A DNA stretch of 64,000 nucleotides from Dryococelus australis (Eukaryota > Arthropoda > Insecta > Phasmatodea > Phasmatidae): positions 111,392,123 through 111,456,122 of the forward strand of contig CM056993.1 in NCBI GenBank assembly GCA_029891345.1, written 5' to 3'. This document shows positions 11,766 to 23,828 of the stretch, piece after piece; the first letter of the stretch is position 1, and every line of letters begins with the position of its first letter. Below the pieces are notes generated by a model. It saw nothing but the letters and a program-made list of their open reading frames with translations, was not told the origin of the DNA and ran no database searches. The position numbers were made by a program, and so were the translations under genes.

Positions 11766-12916
11766 AAACCGTGAATATGCTAAAACATTAGCGCGTATAT
11801 TCCATGGCCAAACGGTCGAGGAAAGTAATTCACTGCAGAAGTAGGTATACGAAGTACTGAGAAAAGAAAAGCAACATTAATTTGTTTTGCAAGTGTGATT
11901 TTGTCTTTATGCAAGATTACTGACGTATGTCTTAATCCTCCTGCCTGATGTCTATTTCTTTACTTCAAAACTAATGTTATACCTAACACATGTTTTGTTA
12001 AATTTTTGTCTCTGAGGTAGGTGTTTCCTGTATTGTTTCTCTTTGTTCTTGCGAAGGAAATACTTCTGCCCATGTCTGTATATCTGTTCATCTGCTGCCG
12101 TGGTTTTGCGATTCATCCAACTGTCTTCGTGTGGACCGACCTTTTGACTGTCGCGGTCGTCGCCTCGTCCTTGAGAGCTGACAGCAGTTCCAGAAGGAAA
12201 CACCTCTGCTTCTGACAGTCTCTTGTCACGCAACGAAAGTGAGACCGCGCTGTGAACATAAATGGAATCCGCCTAATAGCTGTGCGATTTCTAGTTGGCT
12301 GATGTGAATGTCGGCATTGTGATGTGGGAAGACTGGTTCACGCCATACGTCGCAATTCTCTCCCAGCACCACGCGCCTATTAAAAATTGGGTCGGTGTGT
12401 GTTGCAAATATATAGTCGCCGGATCATTAGCGAGATCATCTCGGTGAGAACTTCTCGCCCCCTAGGAATGGTCATCTTTAACTCTTCCAGCCTCGTGCTT
12501 TATCGATTATCGCCTGCCCCTTCCACAGTCCGCTTGCGTTCGCATTACAAGATTACTTTGCCCCCCTGTGATGTCAGCCTCGGGCACTAAACGTATCTGG
12601 TACAGCATTTAGTTCAATGCAGTTGTAAATTGGTTGCGGTTGATGGTACTGTTTTGTTAATTCACTTTGCGGCCGCTTCCATGGCCATGCAGAGATGATG
12701 CCCAACACTGTGCCAAGATTGAATCAAACTTAATGTCGTCGTTCATTTCAGAAATTGTTGATGTGTAAAGTTTTCGTCTTTACATTCGCAGAAAATTCTC
12801 ATTATTCGGAATAAAATAGTCGTTGATAAAATATAAGCTTTTATTGTCAATGTGTGTTTGAATTGATTACTTTAACATACTCTTTTTCGCAGGTTAAAGT
12901 CGGCGAAATATTAAGA
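11766..12916. other. No gene recognised
   Basis: 12020-12600 is GC-richer than its surroundings, and open frames occur on both strands (12021-12215, 12387-12590, and 11952-12233 on the minus strand). None shows a known motif or clear splice boundaries. It could be an old insertion or a non-coding exon. I leave it uncalled. Confidence 0.4.
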
Positions 12917-13287
12917 CCAGGCTTCACCATGCATGGGCGTATAGGGAATCAAAGGCTAAATTTGGACAAAGATCTCAAAGTGGTTTTTTGTGATGATATT
13001 TTCAACTATACATTTTTTTGTTAGAGATTGAACGCATCTAGATTTGAAAACCTTCCAAAATTTTGTTTTTTAGTTTCAAATGTACGTTTTAATTATTTAT
13101 ACAATTGTGACATTTCATAAATAATTAAAAAGTACATTTAAAATCTAAAAAATTAAATATTTGAATTGTTTACAAATGTAGATGCGTTCAATCTTCAACA
13201 AAAAAAACCTTAGTTGAAAATACTAGCACAAAAAATGACATGTTTCCGAATTTAACCTTTGATTCTCTATACGCCCAGCCTGGCCAG
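12917..13287. mobile_element. Palindromic (foldback) element, about 370 bp
   Basis: The two halves are inverted copies. Left, the arm reads cgtatagggaatcaaaggct, then attttcaacta..ttgttagagattgaacgcatct. Right, it reads agatgcgttcaatcttcaac, then gttgaaaata and aacctttgattctctatacg. The centre (13065-13145) is also inverted around acattt/aaatgt. There is no coding content. The structure is typical of a foldback or MITE element that can extrude a long hairpin. Confidence 0.8.
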
Positions 13288-13565
13288 GTACTGTGATGCA
13301 AACCGTGCAGTTGACACAAATTGAGAACGTGTTCTTTCGCGTCTGCGATGGTCTGATGTACGTTCGGCCTGTATCACGCAGTGAACCTACTTCTGATTGA
13401 GACGTCAATTGCAGGTAATTTTTAAACTCGCGCCTAGAATAGCTGCCTGGTGTAATGATGATAGTCCCTGGTTGTGCGTTTAACATTCGAATATTATGTG
13501 TTAAAAGTTGGTAGTTTATGGGCATAACAACAATATACAAACTGTTGACATTTTCAATGCATCAT

Positions 13566-14810
13566 TTACAGTACATACCATTCTTGTGCGTACAGAGATG
13601 CGGAGAAAATAAAATAAAAAAATTGTGGACCGTAATTTCACTCGCACAATAAACTGAAAAGCACTTAATGTTAACATGTTATTTACCTTTGTTGTGCGTA
13701 CACTTGGAAACAATCACGACATTAATTGTGCAGGCCTTTTAGTATCTGGTGGCGTATTCTGTACACTTGGTGACTTGTGGCACTTCCTTTACATGGAATT
13801 CGCAAGCCCTTGGCATGTAGCAGGGGTGATCGTGTCCCGTTCTTTAGGACCACCTATTGCAGTTCTTTCGATGTCGCATTTCCTTTGCGAACATTCCTCC
13901 AAAATTGCCCGTAAATGCGCAACGGGATTTAAAGTCTCCCGATTGTGGAGGGGTTTTTAATTGTTTGGGAACATTGCAAATTAACATTCCCTATTTATGT
14001 TGGCTGTATGATTACTGTCGTCCTGCTGAAAGTAGTACACTGCTTCTTATCCCATTTTTTGCGCACTTTGTTTCACATTCGCTTTTAAAATGTTGTTATA
14101 TACCTTAGCGTCTACGAGGCAATCTATAAATTGAATGTTCCCAACTCCCTTGGACGACATGCTTTCGTCCACTGTATCCTGCCTTATACAGTACCCGGCG
14201 GATAGTCGTATTACATATTCATTTGCCTGTTCCCCAGTTACATTCAGTTTAGGCGCACTCAATTTTGAATTAGACCTCGACTGTTGAAAATTGAAACGTT
14301 CCTCTCGCTGAGCGAGTTTTCTTTCCTTCGGTCTTAGAGGTAAATTGGCTGTTGATCCCCGATACTGAATTTATTGGTCGCTCGTTGAACTGTAGTGTGT
14401 GTTTTGTTGGCCAAGGTTCCTATTTTTCTCAAACTGTAGCAGATTCGCTATCACTTTCTTTAACTCGCCACTCAGTTATTTACTCTTCCCCATACTGAAG
14501 GTAAAGCGGGCAGTATGGTCGTAGCCATACATGCACACAATACGGAGACGATGTCAAAAACTGCGGCATGGACAAGTGAGTACTCAAGTGTACGCACAGA
14601 AAAGGCACATAAAATGTGTACAATTACGGGATTAATAATATATGTTCGTGAATTTACGAAACTATTTGTATTTTTATAATTTTTTTGTTTTACATGTGAC
14701 ATGGAATACATATTCGAACTACAGCCTAAACTGAATGCATTTACGCGTACACAGTTTTGTGTTTCATTTCCGCCACATATCCGTACGCACAAGAAAGGTA
14801 CATACAGTAA
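13566..14810 (-). mobile_element. Tc1-like transposon remnant with about 45-bp terminal repeats
   Basis: The terminal inverted repeats are good. The left end (13566-13611) contains ttcttgtgcgtac, and the right end (14765-14810) contains its complement gtacgcacaagaa plus ggtacatacagtaa. Additional gtgcgtac motifs lie just inside (13696, 14592). On the minus strand the interior retains Tc1 transposase blocks: SSKGVGNIQFIDCLVDAK at about 14100-14160, and a PPQSGD / NPVAHLRAILEE region split over two frames at about 13870-13950. The frame is broken, so it is inactive. Confidence 0.75.
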
Positions 14811-16015
14811 CCGTGTTGGCATGCGAGAACAGCTTTAGTGATATTGCAGTAATTCATTCCACTTGTAGTAATACATAATTCTTTTACATTTTTTTTTTCA
14901 TTTGTAATAACAAATGTGTAATAACGTACAATGCTGGGGCCACTAAAAATTATTAGTGATTGTCAACTGAAATGGAACAGTGTCTGTTACAAATTAAAAT
15001 TTCCACTATATGTATATGCGTAACAGTGTTGTTATGAAAGAAAGTGACTTCAGCTATGGATTTCATATCTGGTGTTATTTTTACTGCTTGTTGGAAATAT
15101 TTACTGTAATATTAAAATTAAATGTTTGTTTGTAGAGTTCATTTTTATAATGCATATCTAATCTTAAGACTATTATTGTATAACAGGGCTACTTTATATT
15201 TAATTTTCGTATCCTTGTGCTCTATTAAGATATTTATGTATAAAGATTGGAGTCACTTGATTTTCCCACAAGTATCTTGGTTCACTACCTCCCAGTCTCT
15301 AGCACTTTCAACAATTTCAAGGATGCACGCTGAAATGACAGCCTTCTATTTGAATTGAAGATTTTGTAGGAAATATAGAAATTGGAAAACCCAAATTTAT
15401 GAAGTTTTTTCGTCTTGCATGTAAGTATTGTGCGCACTTTTTTTAGGGGGTGGGGTGGTACTTCGGGGGAGGGTCTGTTTATAAAATGGACGAGAACTCC
15501 TAATAGAAATTCCGCTTGTTGAGAGAATTCAGCGCACTAGGGTCGAATGGCGTTCTCCACTCATAGCTACATATATTAGAATCAACGGTGGCGTGTGTAG
15601 TCGCTACAAAGCGAGGAGTGGGCCACATTGTCTCAACAGTTCCACAGTTTCCTTGCCTATTTACAGGCTGCTGTGGTCAGTGGTGGAACTACTATCTTAT
15701 CGTGACTTCATACAGACCTGACCACATCCACAAAACATCAACCTTTCCGGGTTTTTCCCTCATTTCTTGCAGTAGTATCATTTGCTTGGTTCTAGGTGAG
15801 CGCATTTTGGACTTAACGTGATTACAAATGGAAAGGAAAAACATGTTGCATTTTTTCGTACACACACAATATTGAATAGGTGGACATAACGGGTTCTCGC
15901 TAAAACAATACCAATTTTTACTACAGTAAAACGCAGCATAATAGCCTACATCCTTCTTATCTCTGTATTTAACAAGTGCGCGTATGACTTATGATGAACT
16001 CGAGTAAAATATTTT
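14811..16015. other. No gene seen
   Basis: AT-rich DNA. The 15440-15700 section is a little GC-richer, but no exon, promoter or repeat partner was recognised. Confidence 0.45.
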
Positions 16016-16427
16016 TATAGGTTGTTGACGGTAAAATGAACACTTTTGAAAGCCCTGCCTAAGATATACTTGTATGCACGCTGTGTAGTCTTCCCCCTCA
16101 TGTAAAATTAACATTGCCATGATCTTCATCACTTTAGTCATGCGTTGGTCAAGGGAAATTCTAAAATTATTATGCAAATCTGGTCATTTCTACATTTCGA
16201 AGCAGCAAATTAAAAAACAGAAAACGAAATAAATAATTTAAATTATCAGAAATGATTACATAACCCTTTTTATTCAACGGTACGATACGGAACTACTTTA
16301 AATCCGTTGTTACCAATTTAACTGGGTGCATGCCACTCAGTGCGCCAGTTATATTATACGCAGGCAGGGGCAGTGACTTTTTTCTAAGGTTGATTTCAAA
16401 AGTGCTTACTTTATCGTGAATAGCCTT
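16016..16427 (+). mobile_element. MITE, family A, copy 3 (longer, diverged)
   Basis: The left end is tataggttgttgacggtaaa and the right end is caaaagtgcttactttatcg followed by tgaatagcct. These are recognisable but mutated ends of the TATAGGC family. At about 410 bp it is longer than the other copies (218-263 bp), so something may have inserted inside it. It stops about 13 bases before the GC-rich block at 16440. Confidence 0.65.
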
Positions 16428-16440
16428 TAAAGTTAATTAC

Positions 16441-16860
16441 CCAATCCGCCGGCAAACTATGTCGGTGGCGACGAGTCGTTGCTATTCCTCTTGGCACATT
16501 CCCATGAACGTTTGTGTTGACGATCACTCGAACCTTGTGAAGTGGAATGGGTGGGTGGTTGCCGCGCGAAGTTCGGAAGCCGTCGCAGACGCCCTCGCCC
16601 TTGTCGTGGCGCGGGTGGTGATGGATGGGCCCGCACGCGAGGCGCCGCAGCGCCTTGCGCCCTCGCGCGGCAGTAGCACACGACGCCTAGACAGCAGCGG
16701 TGCCGCTGCGCGGGCCATGGCGTCCACCGGCCGCCTGCTTGGCCGCTGCCTGCTGCATCTCGCTGTGAGTGCTCGTCGCTTGCCTGCCTGCCTGTGTACT
16801 CTCTTAGTGCACATGCAAACTGCTCAGTGTGTGTACGCTTCATAACGTTTCCTTAACTCT
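16441..16860. promoter_or_regulatory. CpG-dense GC-rich island upstream of the nesprin exons
   Basis: About 400 bases are strikingly GC-rich and full of CpG (cgccctcgcccttgtcgtgg, gcgaggcgccgcagcgcc), in sharp contrast to AT-rich DNA on either side. Both strands are open for about 128 codons, which is expected of GC-rich DNA by chance. No TATA box is evident. The island could mark a promoter with a first exon, or a GC-rich internal exon. It lies 3.1 kb upstream of the first confident exon. Confidence 0.5.
16459..16764 (+). CDS. Candidate upstream (first or internal) exon of the nesprin-like gene
   Basis: The + strand is open from an ATG at 16459, with an in-frame stop just upstream at 16417. 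It runs through another ATG at 16717 to a strong donor (CTCGCT|GTGAGTGC) after 16764. Read in this frame the end is RLLGRCLLHLA, a helical stretch. Splicing after 16764 gives phase 0, which matches the start of the 19846 exon (VCEETLAAH) and continues the helix smoothly. The true 5' boundary is unresolved. It may be a first exon with any of several ATGs, or an internal exon with an acceptor such as gcgccgcag. The frame has no other recognisable domain. If it is the first exon, it would make a short nesprin isoform lacking the actin-binding head. The junction is moderately likely and the start is unknown. Confidence 0.45.
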
Positions 16861-17884
16861 AGCTCGGTGTGCGAAAACAGCTATTTTTGCAATTCATTCA
16901 TGGCTATGATTTTTGTAAAAAAAAATATGGTGTAGAACCTTAAGTTACTCGGTGCTTTCCATGGAAACTATGCGAGGCATCTGATAGCCATTTCAGTGTT
17001 GCCTTTAGTATTACAGTGCCTCTGTACCCCAGCCATGCAAAATACGACCATTCAAGTGGCCATCATAATTTAAGTAGCTTCTCTATTAGATTGGCAGCAT
17101 ATCATGCAGTGGTTACAGGTTACAAATGTTTTATCAGTAAGGGATACTAGCATGGGTGTCTTGTGTTCTCTTGATTCCTCGAGTGCCGTTACCACCATAA
17201 CATTTGGCTCTTCGCCACATCCATTTCTTCCTCTGATCAGTGTGTGACTGGTGGAGGCTGGGAAAAAGGGCGCCAAGATAGTGGCGTTTATTCCGTAGAT
17301 GCACGGTAAGCAATGCTTACCCTATACATATTGAAAATGTTTGACCCTTTACAGTTTTCACATTAACTTTAAATTTAAACACATTTAATTCTGAGTTTCC
17401 CCATTTCTGATTCGAGAAACAGAGTTTTCGTAACTCCCGTACTATACACTCAGTCCTGCTATCTAGTATTTATTTCCACAAATGGGAGCAACTAGCGATA
17501 AATCTAACTCACAAGCGAGTTACCCTTTCACGTTCCTTCAGCAGGGTAAGCAGTCGTTCTGTTTGTATCCTACATCCTCATTTTTCCTTGGAAAGTGGAT
17601 GAAAGTGTTCAGGAGAACGGGAGTTTTCTTATAATTTATAATATGCTCTCTAAATAATATTCAGTTTAATTATTATTACATTTATTTCGTTTCAGTTTTT
17701 ATAACTAATGTTAGATGTTATAAAATGGTAAATACATATGGAGGGTAAGCAAAGTTGGAAGTTGCGTTTGTCAGTAGAAATTGAAAATGGAATCACAGCC
17801 CGGCACTAGCAAATGTTATCTAAAATGCTCAAATATGTGATGCTATTATACTGCCTACCCTGTAAAAAAAAAAACTCCCTACAC
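16861..17884. other. Intron, no feature recognised
   Basis: Mostly AT-rich sequence between the GC island and a LINE tail. Short open frames are present but none is supported. Confidence 0.4.
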
Positions 17885-18710
17885 TCCACTGTACCAAGAG
17901 TTCTCTTCCTGTGGGTCCCAGGACATGGACGTATGTGGCAATGAGTCGGCTGACCCAGTAGCAAAGGAAGTGGGCAGCCGTTCACCTTGTGGGCTTGGTG
18001 TCCCTGTTGGCGTGCATGTGGTGCGCCACAACATCTGGAGAGCTTGGCAGAGGGAGTGAAGTTAGCTCCTCCTGACCAACAAACTAAGAGCCATTATTGA
18101 TGCCCCAGGCCAGCAATAACACAATTTTCAGGCTACTCATACAGAAGATGTAATTCTTGTTCCGCTTCAGATTGGGCACATTTCTTAAGACACACCATCG
18201 CCTTATGTGCAGTGAACCCCTTCCTGAATGTGGTGCCTTGTGGCACTGCGCTGTGTGTGCAACATATTCTTGTGGAGTACCTGTCAGTCACACTTTTAAC
18301 ATGAGTTGAAAAGTACGGTAACTTCTGTCAAATGACGGCACAACTGTGAGTGGTATGCTATAATTTTTATATGTTGTGGGCCTTTTTAGTTTCCTCATGT
18401 TTTTCACATGTTTTAACTGATTTGTCGGTTTTTACATGTTTAAATTGTGGTATCTGATTTAACCTCTTTTAAAAGTTTACAGGTTTTTCATCCATTTTGT
18501 CAATTTTTATCTTTTTGTCTGTTTTATTCTGGTTTTCACGGATTTGTTTTCAAACCTTACACATAACTGTTTATCAACTAGGTGTATATGTTTTTTTTGT
18601 AATTTACATTATTTATGTATTTATTTATTTTGATATTTTGCTTTTACATCTTGTAGGTGCTAATGGCCTTGTTGGTGATGTGCCCCACAACCCATTACTT
18701 ATTCCTTTTG
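17885..18710 (+). pseudogene. LINE 3' fragment (RNase H end)
   Basis: Begins with an RNase H C-terminal block in shifting frames: RVLFLWVPGHGR, then NESADPVAKEVGS, then IWRAWQRE. It continues with a T-rich 3' untranslated part and ends near gctaatggccttgttggtga and gtgccccacaa, which parallels the gctaatcacc..gcgcccc end of the LINE at 2680. It is strongly 5' truncated and inactive. It belongs to the same Jockey/I-group family or a close relative. Confidence 0.7.
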
Positions 18711-19845
18711 GAACCATTGCTGTTTTAATCAAGTCACATGTTCATCAGTGTTTCTTTATGAAAATTAAGTATCTTCAGTGGACGACTCACAATTTTACTG
18801 TGGTGTGATAGAACATAAAAACTGCTGACAATAACATTGTTTTAAACTCAATTTTCATAATGTCCAAAATTGATCCAGATGCCAGTTGATTGACCACATC
18901 CATGACCTAGTTGCATTGTTGCCCCCTACCAAGGATATCTAGGGTTTGGTTTCCAGTACTGACCACCTGGAATTGTTCAAGTGGCTGGTGTGTTGAAATC
19001 AATTCCATATTATGAAAGGCAATAGTGGACCAGTGCAGAATTATTCTGCATAATTGGTTCATATGAGACATTACCATTTGGCTGTCCACTCACCATAAAC
19101 AGTTCATAGCATAAATTTTACAAAATTGATTGGTTCCCAGGTTTATGCAAAGTAGGCTGTATATATATATATTTTTTGTTGGGTTGGTTCACTTCAAACC
19201 ATGTTCAATTTATCACTCTGCATAAAATTTCCACATTTATTATTGAATGTGTAAAAAAAAAAAAACAGTGTACATTAGCAGTGCTGTGTTTTAAATTGTT
19301 TATACTGAATTGTACTGAATGTGACTGGTCTGGAAAGAAAAGAATTTTCTTTTTTTTTTTACTATATGTGTGAAAACATGTGACAGAACATAGTCATCCT
19401 GATTGAATCTAATAAGTATTTTTTCATTTCTTTTTTCTTGGAACAAAAAATCTTTTAAGGAAACAAGTTTGAAAATATGCATTGACTGTTGATATGGTTC
19501 CTTGCAAGTTCTGCTGTCTAAAGCACAGTATGTTAATTATAACAGGCAGCAGCATGAAACAGCAATGCAGTTAATCATAGTTTAGTTTAATTAATATTCA
19601 TCTTGATATTGATGTGTGTTTCACTGAACATAGTTTTGTGCAAATAGTTTGCATGAAACTTACATAATATTTTGAAGTTACCTTAAACCTTTTTTTCATT
19701 TATTTGTATAGTGTGTAGTAGCACTTTTCCTTCAGTTGTCTAGCCATATACAAATTTGATAATCACATATCATGCTGTAGATGGCTTGTAATAGTGTGGG
19801 TGTGTGGAGTTTATTGGCAGTGTTAACGGAGTGTGGTGGGTGCAG
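18711..19845. other. Intron sequence
   Basis: AT-rich intron preceding the first confident exon. It contains a (TA)n stretch at 19160 and A and T runs at 19252-19264 and 19350. No additional exon or repeat is recognised. Confidence 0.5.
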
Positions 19846-20103
19846 GTGTGCGAGGAGACGCTGGCGGCACACAGGGCCCGGCTGGGCGAGCTGAAGGGTC
19901 TGGTGGCCCAGATAGCGGCCGACGTGGGGCTGGAGGCTGGCCAGGTGCTCGGCGATGAGGTGGATGCCCTCGGCAAGAAGCTGGAGGATGTGCGCGAGTG
20001 CCTCTCCACTCTGGCCGACGTGGCTGAAACCCGTGCTGCCAACAGGGACCTCTGTTCCGAGGAATTGCTACGTACCAAGACTTTCCTCACCAATGTTCAA
20101 CAG
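19846..20103 (+). CDS. Msp300: Nesprin-like exon 1 of those visible (spectrin-repeat rod)
   Basis: 258 bases, 86 codons, phase 0 at both ends, with acceptor gtgggtgcag|GTG and donor CAACAG|GTGAGA. It encodes a helical, charged segment running from VCEETLAAHRARLGELKGLV to SEELLRTKTFLTNVQQ, with heptad-like leucines typical of spectrin-repeat rods. The exon is unusually GC-rich. The acceptor's polypyrimidine tract is weak, so the exact left edge is the least certain part; a stop-free extension upstream exists back to 19804. Nesprin links the nuclear envelope to actin through a KASH tail and a long rod, and this is rod sequence. The gene identification comes from the joined exons, not from this exon alone. 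Confidence 0.8.
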
Positions 20104-21931
20104 GTGAGACCTTCAGCTTTCCCATGTGTGCAGCACTTTATCACCAGAAGCCTTTCTTTGGTGGTGTTGCCTTTTTGATGTAATGCGTGTAGTATACAGC
20201 AGCATAGTGTGTTTACTAGTTAACGTATTATGTTAGCTGTATAGTTAATTTGACTAACGCATACTTCATGTAGATTAATAATAATAATAATAAATATCAT
20301 TATTATCGTATGTTTTATACAAATTCATATAGTCTATTTGTAGTTATTTCTGACTTTCTGAAACCCTGCCAAATGTCTACGTTTATGATACTCGCTATAT
20401 ATCCTTCTTCCACATATAAACAAAATGTAAACAAATCTGGAGGAGATTTCTAAGGATAATCCAACACATTATATTTGTGCACTAAAAGAAAAAAAAAAAA
20501 ACATTTTTCTACATATTAATATATGGTTTCAGCATAACATTGCTGAAAACCTAAATGTGGCAATGAGAAAAGATTTCTTCACTAATAACTTAAAAAAAAA
20601 ATTTTTAATATCATGTATAAACTATTTCTTATAGTCTTTACCAACGTACATATTTTCTCGTTACTTTTAGTTAATATAGCTTTTGAAATAAATATTGTAA
20701 TTTTTAGGTAAAACATTAGAGAGTTACATTCAACTGAACAGGAGTATAAAAACATTGTTCAAGATCTGTTTAGGAAGCAAAACATTCATTGGGTAAATAA
20801 CTAATTTTCAGAGATTTTATTTGGCTGGACTTGAATATCTGATGGTGGCATACTCTTTCCTTACTGGAGGTAGTTCCTTGCATGACCTTGACAGTATAAA
20901 GTTACTGTTTCAGGTTGGAGCATTGGGAATGATAAGTAGATAATGTCTCAACTTTGTTGCAACTTGCTGTTGGTTAAATTGATTACATAGTAGTTGCATA
21001 TATTTTGCAGTAAAAATTAAATTGATTTTTTGAATATTAAACTATTTTACTTATGAATAAAATTTTATTGTGACTTTTTAAAAAAGGTTTATTCACATAA
21101 CTTGACATAGCTAATTTCTTGGCTGTGGTGTTTGATTTCCCAATAATCTGATAACAATATATATAATTACATGAATGTAATATAAACCTTATGGTAATAT
21201 GGCAAATTTGTGTGTTAGCATTACTCAAAATTAAACTTTTATTAAATATGACTGTGCTTAAGTTGTGGGGGCAATTTTTTTCAATTTCCAATCTCTTTAA
21301 TTGGTAGGTTATGACAGTGGGTCGTAGGTTGGTACCACTCTTTCCGTGTCAGTAGCTTTCCGTGACCTGTGTAATTACAGGGGTGGAGGGCAGTCCCTAC
21401 CCACCCCTTCCTTGCTGGAACCTTAATTTCCTCACCATCTCTACTTCACCCCAATTAAGTTGGTGAGTTTTCTCGTGCACCTCACCCTCCGAACCACGTG
21501 CAAATAATTCCACAACAAACTTGGTTCACCACCAGCTGCAGAATGTGTGTAGCAGAATTCGTGGTTGTGGTCATAGCTCCTCAACATTCCAAGAAGTATT
21601 ATTTAGTGTTAATGAAACTGTGTAATTATGAAACTCCAATATGAATTGAAGATGATCAGCCAAAGTAATCTAAAATGTTTAGAAGTACCCAAGTATACAA
21701 AAATGTACATTTTGAACAGTGGTGGCTCAAGGAAGAATTTGAAACTCACGCAATCATATTTTGCAGTAAACATGATTAAGAATTACTTTACCATATAGGC
21801 ACATTTCCTGTTTGTTTTTATTGCTTTCATTACAAATTATGTTAATTTAATGGTATGATGGAAATAAACATTATGTACAAAACCAAAGACTTACTTCTTA
21901 ACACAGTCTGTTTTTGACTTATACAGAGTGA
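20104..21931. other. Intron between exons 1 and 2, first part
   Basis: AT-rich intron with a short (AAT)n run at 20275-20292. A GC-richer, C-rich patch at 21300-21560 has no partner in the window. No exon is seen. Confidence 0.5.
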
Positions 21932-22173
21932 TATAGGCTGTTCGCTGTAAAGTGAGCACTTTTTAAGGCCCTTCTAAATTTTTCCTTTCATATAATTTCC
22001 ATGTTCCTGCTACTTTTTAATACAAACATTGCAATTCGACAAATAAACACAGTGTATACATTTCACCGCCCTCAAAATGTAATGCCTGACCCTGCAATAA
22101 GATATATTTATTAGTGGTTAATGCTTGTTGAGAGGGTTTTAAAAAGTGCTCACTTTACCGTGAAGAGCCTATA
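21932..22173 (-). mobile_element. MITE, family A, copy 4
   Basis: Well-preserved ends: TATAGGCTGTTCGCTGTAAA on the left, and ctcactttaccgtgaagagc then ctata on the right. It is 242 bp, the same length as the copy at 58549 and in the same internal orientation (acacagtgtatacatttcac). This orientation is opposite to copies 1, 2 and 5. It is intronic. Confidence 0.85.
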
Positions 22174-23382
22174 CACATTGGTGTCTTAGTATTAAAATTG
22201 CCATAGGCATACTCTCAAAATACATCCTGCATTGCTACTTATGTGAGTGTTCTTAAGATGTGAATACAGCACTGTAACAATGCATAGTTTATTAAAGATT
22301 TTTGAAAAAAATAAAAAATAAAAAAATAAAAAAAAATAGGGTGCTGGGGCACTGCACTTGAAAGGTGATTTAAACATTTTTTTTACAGCAGATGAGACAT
22401 GATTACTATTCATTGAGCTGGCATAACACTACCGGAGATATGCGTAAGTGGAATATGCCCCAATACCATCAAACTTTGGCTATCTCAAAACCTTGGTGTC
22501 TCTCTGTGACAAGGAAAAAATTCATGTTCTTGTGGTCATATGGCATCTGTACTCCTCAAAAGCTACATAGAAAAAGTATTGCTAATGCCTAGCATGATGA
22601 CTTTGCAACATTTTTACAGTTTATCTAAGGCTTTGGGCAATGAGGTTGAATGAAGGTTTGCAAAATTTACAGACTGTAAATTGGGACATACTGACATTTC
22701 TTAATAAAGTACAAGAGAGTGTTGTGAATATTATACATACCAGCAATCACATAGGGTTCTCTACTTCTGAACCTGTTGTACCACAAATTGGTTCATTGTA
22801 AAATTGTATTTATATGGATGGCACTTATTTTCCATTGCCTTATTGCCTCTGTTTTTGTGCAAGTTGTGCAGTGCCCCAGCTGCAGCTAGAAGTACTAGAA
22901 AAGTATGTGGAAATAAATTATGTAGAATTTTGGCAGTTTTTGTACATAAGGACTTTCTCATGTAGGGTTTGCTTTAACTTGCTGATTGAGTTACAAAAAT
23001 TTTAGGGTGTTCATATCTTTTTTTTCCCATTGTTTCTGAAGTCACTCCATGTGAATGTTAGAATGGTTCCTTTTATATAGGCCATTGCTTGTTCATTTCC
23101 TGTTCCTGATTGTCCCAGCATTGGTCCCATTTCCAACCTCACTGTAGATGAGATGTTAAGCAATTCACGAAGAATAATGCAAGAAAGAAAAATATGGGTG
23201 AAATGTTGCTTTAACATTTTTTTTTTTAGTTTTAAGAACTTAAATGCTTGGATGTTAACATGATTTATTGTTTGCTTTATTATTGCATCATTACATACAC
23301 TAGTTTTTTAGTGGTTAGTGAAATTATAGTTTCTTTACAAACACCACATTTTGTAAATTTTATCAGCATTGGTTCTTTTCTT
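22174..23382. other. Intron between exons 1 and 2, second part
   Basis: AT-rich, with A-rich tracts at 22306-22340. No exon, RNA gene or shared repeat is recognised. Confidence 0.5.
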
Positions 23383-23765
23383 GATGGCTATACTCCATTC
23401 ACAATTACTTCACACTTTTCTGAAGCCCTGCTAAAGTTCTACTTCCAGGATATTCCTCTGCCTCATGAAAACGAAGCTTAAATAATTATCCAGAGGTCCA
23501 ACATACCACATGCACTCAGTGTAATCGTATTTTGCATAAGTACTATTTCTTACAAAGCATTATACACACACCTATTTTTTCTGTTTTTATTTGTATTAGT
23601 TATAGATAAAATATTATAATTTATTGATAAAATGTAAGTAAAAGTAAGTTTTAACCAAAAATAAGGTACACAATTACAAAATGCTTGTAATACAAAACAC
23701 ATTTAGGCAACAACCGAACACATCATACATGGGGTGTTTTTTCAAAGGTTTGATTCAAAAAGTGT
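23383..23765 (+). repeat. Tc1-like element 3' fragment, second copy
   Basis: Aligns with 11368-11765 over its full length. The left part is still an open frame reading DGYTPFTITSHFSEALLKFY and ending before a stop at about 23479. The matching 11.4-kb copy reads VYSPFTVTSNFSEALLKLYF. The two copies differ mostly in ways that keep the peptide similar, so this is the C-terminal end of a once-coding transposase. The fragment ends about 64 bases upstream of the next exon. Confidence 0.75.
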
Positions 23766-23828
23766 GAATAAACTACAAACGAACTTTAACTCCTGACTTA
23801 CCATTATGTGGATGGTTTATATTTGCAG

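Noticed and set aside
16457..16843. 128-codon minus-strand frame in the GC island
   Set aside because: It mirrors the + strand frame almost exactly and is expected in GC-rich DNA with few stops. Composition is Arg/Ala/Ser-rich without motif, and the + strand has the consensus donor.
19770..20093. 107-codon minus-strand frame over exon 1
   Set aside because: Shadow of the GC-rich spectrin exon on the opposite strand. Ser/Ala/Thr-rich, no motif.
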